Below, piece after piece: positions 57,301 through 64,000 of a stretch of DNA of 64,000 bases; the first letter of the stretch is position 1, and each line of letters opens with the position of its first letter. Both the position numbers and the translations under genes were made by a program. A model generated the notes under the pieces. That model was not told where the DNA came from, made no database searches, and worked only from the letters and a program-made list of their open reading frames with translations. Origin of the DNA: Steroidobacteraceae bacterium (GTDB lineage Bacteria > Pseudomonadota > Gammaproteobacteria > Steroidobacterales > Steroidobacteraceae); NCBI GenBank assembly GCA_029266835.1, contig JAQSWD010000002.1:46860-110859 (forward strand). The letters are read 5' to 3'.

Positions 57301-58812
57301 TCAGCTGACGCGGATGGGCAGGAACAGCTGCGTGCCGTCGCGCTCCAGCAGAATGGCCATGACCTTCTTGGATTCATCGCTGGTCGCGTTCTTGAGCTCG
57401 GACAGCGACTTCACCGCGCGGCCATTCACGCCGAGGATGACATCGCCCGGCCGTACACCGGCAGCCGCCGCCGCACCGGTCACGTCCTCGACCAATAGAT
57501 AGCCCTGGGTTTCCGAGCTCTTGCGCTCATTGGAATCCAGCGGACGCACCGACAGGCCGAGGCGATCCGCCTTGGCCGGTTCGCTTTCGATGGCGCGATT
57601 GGCGACCTTCTGCACTTCCTCCTGGAATGCCTCGACCTTTACATTGAGTGTCCTGGACGCGCCATCACGCCAGACTTCCAGCTTGGCGGTGTCGCCGGGC
57701 TTGATCTGCGAGATGACCGAGGGAAGCTGCGTGGAACGATCCACCGGCTTGCCATTCACGCTCAGGATCACGTCTCCGTCCTTTACGCCGCCTTTCTGCG
57801 CGGGGCTGTCTTCGAGCACCTGGCCCACCAGCGCGCCACGCGGACGATCGAGGCCGAAGGCATCGGCGAACTGCGAATCCACCGGCTGGATCTGCACGCC
57901 GATGCGCCCGCGCGTCACCTTGCCCGTGGCCACGAGCTGGTCGCGCACGTTGGTGGCCACGTCAATCGGGATGGCAAACGAGAGACCCATCCAGCCACCA
58001 CTGCGGCTGTAGATCTGCGAGTTGATGCCCACGACTTCGCCGTTGAGGTTGAACAGCGGCCCACCCGAGTTGCCGGGATTCACGGCCACGTCGGTCTGGA
58101 TGAAAGGCACGAGCCCGTCTTCGCCGGGCATGGATCGACCGGTGGCACTGACGATGCCGGCGGTGACCGTGTTCTCGAAAGTGAACGGCGAGCCGATGGC
58201 CAGCACCCACTCACCCGGGCGCAGCTTCTCGGGGTTGCCGATCTTCACCACGGGCAGGTTCTTGCCCTCGATCTTGAGCACGGCCACGTCGGAACGCTTG
58301 TCGATGCCCACGACCTTGGCGGCATATTCGCGGCGGTCGGTCATGCGCACCGTGACTTCGTCGGCGTCGGCGACCACGTGAGCGTTGGTGAGGATGTATC
58401 CGTCGGCGCTGACGATGAAGCCCGAGCCTTCACCCTGGCGCTGCGGCTCCTGGTAGTCACCACGCGGCTGCGGCATGCCGAAGCGGCGGAAGAATTCCTG
58501 CACCGGATCGTCAGCACTGTCTTCGGCGCTGCCCCGACGCTGCACGCGCTTGGCTTTTTCCACGACCGAGATGTTCACGACCGCGGGACCCACCTGCTCC
58601 ACCAGGGTCGCGAAGTCCGGGAGCGTTCGGCCGTTCAGCGTGCCGACAGGCTGCGCAGGAGTGGCCTGCGAAGAATCTGTGGCGGGAGCTGCGACCTGCG
58701 GGGCGGGTGGTGCATCCGCCGCGGCGGCGACGGAAGATTTGGGGGAGCAGGCGCCGATCGTGAAGGCGATGATGGCGACGCCGGCGAGACGTCTTGCTAC
58801 GAATAGCGACAT
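57301..58812 (-). CDS. Do/DegP-type periplasmic serine protease, lipobox-like N-terminus
   Basis: 503 residues: signal sequence with FTIGACSPKSS, suggesting a lipoprotein, an Ala/Pro-rich linker, the trypsin-like domain with catalytic His in TNAHVV, Asp in RSDVAVLKIE and Ser in GNSGGPLF, then two PDZ domains (about 290-385 and 415-500). It degrades and chaperones misfolded envelope proteins. Of DegQ/MucD type. It is downstream of lnt with a shared direction and has its own terminator. Confidence 0.93.
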   Translation of the reverse strand: MSLFVARRLAGVAIIAFTIGACSPKSSVAAAADAPPAPQVAAPATDSSQATPAQPVGTLNGRTLPDFATLVEQVGPAVVNISVVEKAKRVQRRGSAEDSADDPVQEFFRRFGMPQPRGDYQEPQRQGEGSGFIVSADGYILTNAHVVADADEVTVRMTDRREYAAKVVGIDKRSDVAVLKIEGKNLPVVKIGNPEKLRPGEWVLAIGSPFTFENTVTAGIVSATGRSMPGEDGLVPFIQTDVAVNPGNSGGPLFNLNGEVVGINSQIYSRSGGWMGLSFAIPIDVATNVRDQLVATGKVTRGRIGVQIQPVDSQFADAFGLDRPRGALVGQVLEDSPAQKGGVKDGDVILSVNGKPVDRSTQLPSVISQIKPGDTAKLEVWRDGASRTLNVKVEAFQEEVQKVANRAIESEPAKADRLGLSVRPLDSNERKSSETQGYLLVEDVTGAAAAAGVRPGDVILGVNGRAVKSLSELKNATSDESKKVMAILLERDGTQLFLPIRVS

Positions 58813-58903
58813 ATCGACGAATCCTCTTTGCGAGAACGATGCTGCGGAATCAGACCGGGCGGGTTTGGCGAAGTTCAGCACGACTGTACCCATGCGGACT
58901 ACC

Positions 58904-60436
58904 TCAGGGGATTTTACGGGCTCGCCCCAGATATGCGCCCAGCAGCCCGAAAACAAGGGCCAGGGTAACCACGGGCCAGTTGCCGGTGCGCGCATAGGGC
59001 GTCAGGCCCGTACGGGGCTGCAGCTGAGAACGCATTACGTTTGCTTCATATTCCGGCGCCCGGACGAGGATCTCCCCGCGCGCGCCAATGATGGCAGAGA
59101 CGCCGTCGTTGGCGGCCCGCACCATGGGCCGGCCCGCCTCACGGGCGCGCAGGCGCGAGATCTGGAGATGCTGGTACCGCGCGGTGGAGCGGCCGAACCA
59201 GGCGTCGTTGGTGACATTCACGAGCAGGGTTGCAGTGTCCAATGCGGGGATCTGGGTGGACCCGTAGCCATCCTCGTAACAGATACCGAGCGAAATCTTC
59301 TGGCCCGCGGCGTCGAGCGGCGGTTGCACCGCGTCGCCGCGATTGAAATCCGAATACGGCAGGCTCATCAGGCGGAGCCAGTTGCGGATGAAACCGGGCA
59401 CGGGGAAAAATTCCGTGAACGGAACCAGGTGGTGCTTGTTGTACCAGCCCACGCCGGGCGTGGCCGGGTCCATCACCAGGACGGAATTGAAATATTCCTC
59501 TTTGCCCGTGTCGGGATTTTCGTCGGCGCGAATGGCGCCCAGCACCAGCGCGGAGCCGGTGGCGCTGGCAGCCTGGTACACGCGCTTCATGTAATCGATG
59601 TGATGGTTGATGAGATCCGGAATCGCCGATTCCGGCCAGACGATGAGATCGGCGCCATGGGCCTGCATGGTCATCGTCTCGTAGGTCTCGAGGATCTGCG
59701 GCAGATTTTCGACCAGCAGCTTCTCGTCCTGCGGAATCGCGCCCTGCACCACGGCTACCGTGATGGGCTTGCCCGACGGCTGCGTCCACTCGATGTCGCG
59801 GAACGCGAAAGCCAGCGTGCCGAGTCCAGCAAGCACTGCGGCGGCCACCGACTGTTGAATGCGCCGCTTGCCCAGCACCAGCGTGACCAACGCGCCGGCC
59901 AGCAACAAGGTGACCAGGCCGAGGCCGAACTGCCCGATGACCGGCGCGAGGCCGCCTAACCAGTTGTCCGTGTGCGCGTAGCCCAGCGCCAGCCAGCCGA
60001 ACCCGGTCAGGAACCAGCTGCGAACCCATTCGACCAGCAGCCACGCCCCGGGGATCGCGACCAGCCAACGCACCGCGCCACGCGCCGGGAAGTATTTCGC
60101 GGTCACCCAACCCAACAACGCGTGGTACGCGCCCATGATGGACGCCAGGCCCAACATGAGCAGCAACGCCAGCGGCACCGGCGCATGACCGATGAGCTGC
60201 AGGGCGATGTACAACCAGTACGTGCCTACCGCGAACGTGCCGAAGTTGAACCAGAAACCCAGCACCGCCGCGCGGCGCGGGGAAGCGCCATCCCATAGAT
60301 AGATGAGAATGGCCGGGCAGAGGATCGCCAGTGGCCACCAGCCGAAGGGCGCGAACGACAGGCCCAGCAGTGCGCCCGCAACCGCCGCGACAGCGCTGCC
60401 GACGAAACGGCGCTGCAGGAATGCGGGTTGGTTCAC
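58904..60436 (-). CDS. lnt: apolipoprotein N-acyltransferase
   Basis: Adds the third acyl chain to lipoproteins at the inner membrane. The 510-residue product has six to eight membrane helices and a nitrilase-type domain with Glu in VWPESAIPD, Lys in NKHHLVPFTEFFP and Cys in LGICYEDGYG; NVTNDAWFG is also characteristic. GTG 60436 overlaps the corC stop by 4 bp. Confidence 0.96.
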   Translation of the reverse strand: MNQPAFLQRRFVGSAVAAVAGALLGLSFAPFGWWPLAILCPAILIYLWDGASPRRAAVLGFWFNFGTFAVGTYWLYIALQLIGHAPVPLALLLMLGLASIMGAYHALLGWVTAKYFPARGAVRWLVAIPGAWLLVEWVRSWFLTGFGWLALGYAHTDNWLGGLAPVIGQFGLGLVTLLLAGALVTLVLGKRRIQQSVAAAVLAGLGTLAFAFRDIEWTQPSGKPITVAVVQGAIPQDEKLLVENLPQILETYETMTMQAHGADLIVWPESAIPDLINHHIDYMKRVYQAASATGSALVLGAIRADENPDTGKEEYFNSVLVMDPATPGVGWYNKHHLVPFTEFFPVPGFIRNWLRLMSLPYSDFNRGDAVQPPLDAAGQKISLGICYEDGYGSTQIPALDTATLLVNVTNDAWFGRSTARYQHLQISRLRAREAGRPMVRAANDGVSAIIGARGEILVRAPEYEANVMRSQLQPRTGLTPYARTGNWPVVTLALVFGLLGAYLGRARKIP

Positions 60437-61329
60437 TCGGACAGCGGCCGGTCTTCCGGCGCCACGATCTCGCGCGGCGCCGTGAGTCGCAACACGTCGA
60501 TGCGGCGGCGATCGAAGCGCATCACCTTGATCTCGCAATCGGCGAGTTGCAGCGTCTCGCCACGGCGAGGCAGGCGACCCAGCTGCTTCATGATGAGGCC
60601 GGCCACGGTGTCGAACTCGTCGTCGGACAGCTCGGTCTGGAAGTACTCGTTGAATTCGTCGATGGGCGTCTGGCCACGCACGATGTACTCGCGCTCGCCT
60701 TCCTTGCGGATGTTCACGTCCTCGTCGATGTCGTGTTCGTCGTCGATGTCCCCGACGATCTGTTCGATCACGTCCTCGATGGTGACGAGGCCGGCGATGC
60801 CGCCGTACTCGTCCGCCACGATGGCCATGTGCACGCGCGAGCGGCGCATCTCGCGCAGCAGCACGTTGAGGCGCTTGGATTCGGGCACGAACACCGCGGG
60901 CCGAAGGAACTCGCGGATGTCGAAAGGCGCCTCGTCGGTGGCCAGCTGCAGGCGCAGCAGGTCCTTGGCGAGCAGCACGCCGATGATCTTCTCGCGGTCC
61001 TCGTCCATCACGGGGAAGCGCGAATGGCCGCTTTCCACCACGGTCTTGAGCAGCGTGTCGCCGTCATCGTCGCCGTTGAGCACCGTCATCTGGGCGCGCG
61101 GCACCATGATGTCGCGCACCTGTATGTCCGCCACGCCGAGCACGCCTTCGAGCATGGCCAGCGCGTCGCCTTCGATCACTTCGCGCAGCGCGGTCTCCCG
61201 CAGGAACTCGATGATCTCGCCGCGATCCTGCACTTCTCCGCCGAAGGACCGGGACAACTTGCGCAGCCACCGGCCGCTGCCGCCGGTGTCCGGCTTGTCC
61301 TTTTCTTTTTCCTTGTTCTTCGCGCTCAC
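60433..61329 (-). CDS. corC: CorC/YbeX Mg/Co efflux-associated protein
   Basis: A soluble 298-residue protein: basic N-terminus, two CBS domains (VRDIMVPRAQM; HSRFPVMDEDREKIIGVLLAKDLL; VADEYGGIAGLVTIEDVIEQIVGDIDDEHD), and C-terminal CorC_HlyC domain (FNEYFQTELSDDEFDTVAGLIMKQLGRLPRRGE, shown in parts). It is the companion of ybeY and lnt in the conserved cluster. Confidence 0.95.
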   Translation of the reverse strand: MSAKNKEKEKDKPDTGGSGRWLRKLSRSFGGEVQDRGEIIEFLRETALREVIEGDALAMLEGVLGVADIQVRDIMVPRAQMTVLNGDDDGDTLLKTVVESGHSRFPVMDEDREKIIGVLLAKDLLRLQLATDEAPFDIREFLRPAVFVPESKRLNVLLREMRRSRVHMAIVADEYGGIAGLVTIEDVIEQIVGDIDDEHDIDEDVNIRKEGEREYIVRGQTPIDEFNEYFQTELSDDEFDTVAGLIMKQLGRLPRRGETLQLADCEIKVMRFDRRRIDVLRLTAPREIVAPEDRPLSE

Positions 61330-61703
61330 AGATAGGGATTCCCGTAACCAAAACTTTTCAGCACCGAGATCTCGCGGCGCTCCATGCGCACGCGGTCGCG
61401 CTCGCCACGCTCATGATCGTAGCCGGCGAGATGCAGTGCGCCGTGCACCACCATGTGCGCCCAGTGTGCGACCAGCGTCTTGCCATCGCGCTTCGCTTCC
61501 TGCCTGACTACTTGCGCGCAGATGACCAGGTCGCCCAGGGTGGGCAGGTCGGCCGGCGCCGGAAACGACAGCACGTTGGTGGGTTTGTCCTTGCCGCGCC
61601 ACTGCTTGTTGAGCTGCTGGCTTTCGCGCGGAGCGACCACGCGCACCGCGATTTCGCGTCCATCGCCGCGGCGGCCCAGCGCCGCCGACGCCCAGTGATT
61701 CAT
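61326..61703 (-). CDS. ybeY: endoribonuclease YbeY, 5' end lost by deletion
   Basis: Single-strand RNase for 16S rRNA 3' processing and ribosome quality control. The zinc site [15 protein letters not shown] and [13 protein letters not shown] are intact. The frame upstream of ATG 61703 still reads [18 protein letters not shown], which matches the normal YbeY N-terminus, but then runs into phoH sequence with no ATG. So the native start was removed. Translation from the internal ATG (overlapping the phoH stop, ATGA) gives 125 residues, about 25 fewer than expected. Confidence 0.88.
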   Translation of the reverse strand: MNHWASAALGRRGDGREIAVRVVAPRESQQLNKQWRGKDKPTNVLSFPAPADLPTLGDLVICAQVVRQEAKRDGKTLVAHWAHMVVHGALHLAGYDHERGERDRVRMERREISVLKSFGYGNPYL

Positions 61704-62527
61704 GCGCGAACGCGCCGGAGCCCAGGCTTTGGTGCCGCGGGCCAGGTCCAGCTTAAGCCGATGCGCGTGAGGAACATCTTCATCTGCTCGGGCGTGGTGT
61801 TCTGCGCCTCGTCGAGGATGACGTAGGAGTCGTTGAGCGTTCGTCCGCGCATGAAGGCCAGCGGCGCCACTTCGATGACGTTGCGTTCGATGAACCGGGC
61901 GACGCGATCGAAGCCCAGCATTTCGTACAGCGCGTCGTAGATGGGCCGAAGATAGGGGTCTATCTTCTGCGTGAGATCGCCGGGCAGGAAACCGAGGCGC
62001 TCGCCCGCTTCCACCGCCGGGCGCGTGAGGATGATGCGGCGGATCTTGTCGGCCTGCAGTGCCTCGACGGCGCTGGCCACCGCCAGGTAGGTCTTGCCGG
62101 TACCCGCAGGACCGATCCCGAAAGTCAGGTCCTTCGCGCGGATGTTCTGCAGGTAGTCGCGCTGGTTGCGGCCGCGCGCGCGGATGGTGCCGCGGGCGAC
62201 GCGCACCGAACCCGCGTCGGCAGGTTCGTCGACGCCCAATGCGCCGGGCATGTCGCGCGAATCGCGCAGCGCGAGGTGCACGCGTTCCAGCGAGATGTCC
62301 TCGTTTCGCGTGGCTTCGAACAGGTCGCGGATGACGTCCTCGGCGGGATGCGCGCGAGCGCCGGCGACGCGGAAACTGGCGCCGCGGCGCTTGATCGAAA
62401 CCGCCATGCGGTCTTCGACCAGGCGCAGATTCTCATCGAGCGGACCACAGAGATTCGCCAGGCGCGCATTGTCGGGCGGAGCCAGGTCGAATTCGCGGAC
62501 GGGGTCCACGGGAGCGGGAGTGCCCAT
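61700..62527 (-). CDS. phoH: PhoH-family ATPase, truncated at the C-terminus
   Basis: Of its 275 residues the N-terminal KH-like part and ATPase core are normal: Walker [12 protein letters not shown] (about 138-148), [11 protein letters not shown], Walker [25 protein letters not shown]. Directly after this the frame changes to unrelated codons ([17 protein letters not shown]) and stops. The usual VVTGD motif and about 85 further residues are missing. The junction is near 61752-61757 and continues into ybeY sequence. YbeZ normally works with YbeY in rRNA processing. Confidence 0.88.
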   Translation of the reverse strand: MGTPAPVDPVREFDLAPPDNARLANLCGPLDENLRLVEDRMAVSIKRRGASFRVAGARAHPAEDVIRDLFEATRNEDISLERVHLALRDSRDMPGALGVDEPADAGSVRVARGTIRARGRNQRDYLQNIRAKDLTFGIGPAGTGKTYLAVASAVEALQADKIRRIILTRPAVEAGERLGFLPGDLTQKIDPYLRPIYDALYEMLGFDRVARFIERNVIEVAPLAFMRGRTLNDSYVILDEAQNTTPEQMKMFLTRIGLSWTWPAAPKPGLRRVRA

Positions 62528-62531
62528 GAAG

Positions 62532-63848
62532 CTATTGGTTCACCGCCAGGCGTTCGCCGGGCGATGTCGAGGTGGTTGGATCGGACGCCAGGCGGCCGGC
62601 ATCTTCTTTGTTCGCGGCCGCCAGGCGGCCGCGAAGGGACTGCGGCCGCGCCTCGACGACATGCACATCGACGAAGCGGCCGATCAATGAGTGCGGGCCG
62701 GCGAAATTCACCCAGCGGCCGTTCTCGGTGCGGCCGGCGAGTTCGGCCTTGTCTTTCTTGGACGGGCGTTCCACGAGCACGCGCTGCGTACTTCCCACCA
62801 TGGACTCGCTGATGGCGCGGGCCTGCTGGTTGAGCTGCACCTGCAGCTGCGCCAGGCGCATCTGCTTCACGTCCAGCGCCACGTCATCGGGCAGCGACGC
62901 CGCGGGCGTGCCGGGGCGTTGGCTGTAGATGAACGAGAAGGACTGGTCGAAATTCGCGTCGCGCACGAGTTTCAGTGTGGCCTCGAAGTCGCGGTCGGTC
63001 TCCCCGGGGAAGCCGACAATGATGTCGGTGGACACCGATATCGTCGGGCGCACCGCGCGCAGGCGCCGCAGTTTCTCCTTGAATTCCAGCGCCGTGTAGC
63101 CGCGCTTCATGGCGGCCAGGATGCGGTCCGAGCCCGATTGCACCGCCAGGTGCAGCTGGTTGGCCAGCTTGGGCACGTTGGCGTAGGCCTCGATCAGCGA
63201 ATCGCCGAACTCCACGGGATGCGAGGTGGTGAAGCGGATGCGTTCGACGCCGTCGATCTCCGCGACGTAGTGGATGAGCGTGGCCAGGTCGACCACCGTG
63301 CCGTCGGCCATCTCACCCGCGTAGGCGTTGACGTTCTGACCTAACAAGGTGATCTCGCCCACACCCTGCGACGCCAGCGACTTCACTTCGTCGAGCACGG
63401 ATTCGAAGCCACGGCTGACTTCGTCACCGCGCGTGTACGGCACCACGCAGAAGGTGCAGTACTTGCTGCAGCCTTCCATGATGGAAACGTAGGCGCTGGT
63501 GCCCTCGGCGCGCGGCGCCCGATGCAAGGTCTGCGGACCGAACACCAGGTCGACGAAGGGCGCGCGTTTGGTGATGCCCTCGCCTTCCTGGCTTGCGACG
63601 CAACCGCCCACGCCGATGAGCACATGCGGCTTGAGCTTCTTGAGGTTTCGCCACTCGCCCAGCAATGAATACACCTTGTCCTCGGCTTTCTCACGGACCG
63701 AGCAGGTGTTCATGAGCAGGACGTCGGCTTCGGCCGGGTCGTCCGTGGGTTGGAGTCCAGCGCCAGCGCCGAGTACGTCGCCCATGCGGGTCGAGTCGTA
63801 TTCGTTCATCTGGCAGCCGAAAGTCTTGATGTAATAGCGGCCGGGCAT
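62532..63848 (-). CDS. miaB: tRNA-2-methylthio-N6-dimethylallyladenosine synthase with an internal deletion
   Basis: Radical SAM methylthiotransferase for tRNA position 37. The three UPF0004 cysteines (FGCQMN, NTCSVRE, GGCVAS), the CxxxCxxC cluster [10 protein letters not shown] and the C-terminal TRAM domain are present. Between FGPQTLHR and PRAEGTSA the usual stretch of about 30 residues (LPEMI ... SFPEIEKFD) is absent without breaking the frame; 438 residues instead of about 470. The junction is near 63519-63523. All catalytic cysteines remain. Confidence 0.92.
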   Translation of the reverse strand: MPGRYYIKTFGCQMNEYDSTRMGDVLGAGAGLQPTDDPAEADVLLMNTCSVREKAEDKVYSLLGEWRNLKKLKPHVLIGVGGCVASQEGEGITKRAPFVDLVFGPQTLHRAPRAEGTSAYVSIMEGCSKYCTFCVVPYTRGDEVSRGFESVLDEVKSLASQGVGEITLLGQNVNAYAGEMADGTVVDLATLIHYVAEIDGVERIRFTTSHPVEFGDSLIEAYANVPKLANQLHLAVQSGSDRILAAMKRGYTALEFKEKLRRLRAVRPTISVSTDIIVGFPGETDRDFEATLKLVRDANFDQSFSFIYSQRPGTPAASLPDDVALDVKQMRLAQLQVQLNQQARAISESMVGSTQRVLVERPSKKDKAELAGRTENGRWVNFAGPHSLIGRFVDVHVVEARPQSLRGRLAAANKEDAGRLASDPTTSTSPGERLAVNQ

Positions 63849-63910
63849 CGGGACGGGGGAAATCGGGGGGCGCTAGGGTAGCGCAAATCCCCGTACCCAG
63901 CTGATTCGGC

Positions 63911-63918
63911 TATAAAAT
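63911..63918 (+). promoter_or_regulatory. -10-like TATAAAAT of a gene beyond the window
   Basis: A strong -10 in GC-rich surroundings, divergent from miaB. No clear -35 lies at the standard distance. An ATG at 63975 (MASSDAGS...) stays open to the window end and might be the start of the next gene, but it has no convincing Shine-Dalgarno. Confidence 0.35.
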
Positions 63919-64000
63919 CAAGTACTTAGTTGGCAGCGGGCCTCGAAAGTCGGGCGCCATCCTCGGCAACGAATATGGCGAGCAGCGACGCGGGTTCGGT

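Noticed and set aside
63975..64000. A coding start MASSDAGS at the window edge.
   Set aside because: Only eight codons are visible and the ribosome site is weak, so it is mentioned only with the promoter.

Overview
The window looks like the chromosome of a high-GC gammaproteobacterium. The gene order fits a Steroidobacteraceae/Nevskiales/Xanthomonadales-type lineage, but this is inferred from recognisable families and synteny; no search was run. Supporting points are Coq7 (ubiquinone), LptE/Lnt/YhdP (diderm envelope), a Crp/Vfr/Clp-type regulator, the rplM-rpsI pair, and the gammaproteobacterial order miaB-phoH-ybeY-corC-lnt ... leuS-lptE ... holA-nadD-rsfS-rlmH. No phage, insertion sequence, CRISPR array or rRNA is visible; there is one tRNA.

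Layout. 1-2065: the tail of a probable 6S RNA, ygfA, an EVE-domain gene, a 15-codon lysine-rich micro-ORF with its own promoter and two perfect hairpins, and rpiA. 2066-9600: a MacAB-type export operon (membrane-fusion protein, ATPase, two permeases) followed by a sigma-54 response regulator and an NtrY-like kinase. A -24/-12 element and a 10-bp-arm palindrome lie in front, so the operon probably carries its own sigma-54 switch. 9611-16527: GNAT, a periplasmic protein, GST, then a degradative patch (secreted GH51 arabinofuranosidase, serine hydrolase, DUF885) containing two decayed gene ends. 16607-19273: tRNA-Gln, rpsI-rplM, coq7 and a Crp-like gene with a likely autoregulatory Crp box and a poly-Asp tail. 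19429-31687: rpe, CNNM/CBS protein, djlA, purC, a BtuF-like protein, YihY-type membrane protein, DUF1835, pmbA, darP, purE-purK, and an ExeA-type ATPase fused to FHA.

31971-42534 (minus strand): tldD, nitrilase, yhdP, rng, maf, rlmH, rsfS, nadD, holA. 42636-52980: an accessory block (CxxC membrane protein, ZnuD-like TonB receptor, HIT, proline iminopeptidase, DsbD-like, thioredoxin-fold protein, a large VIT/DUF2135 protein, a HELSH protein). It sits between holA and lptE, which are usually adjacent. 52998-63848 (minus strand): lptE, leuS, a Deg-type protease, lnt, corC, ybeY, phoH, miaB, with an AraC gene on the plus strand.

Most unusual points: phoH has lost its C-terminal third and ybeY its start at one deletion junction, and nearby miaB lacks about 30 conserved residues in frame. 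Short palindromes with a GGGGACNGTCCCC core are scattered between genes, and two of them code for the start of lptE. The VIT/DUF2135 protein carries a TonB-receptor-like EVVVTG segment in its middle. Several genes have a -10-like hexamer so close to the start codon that their mRNAs may be leaderless.
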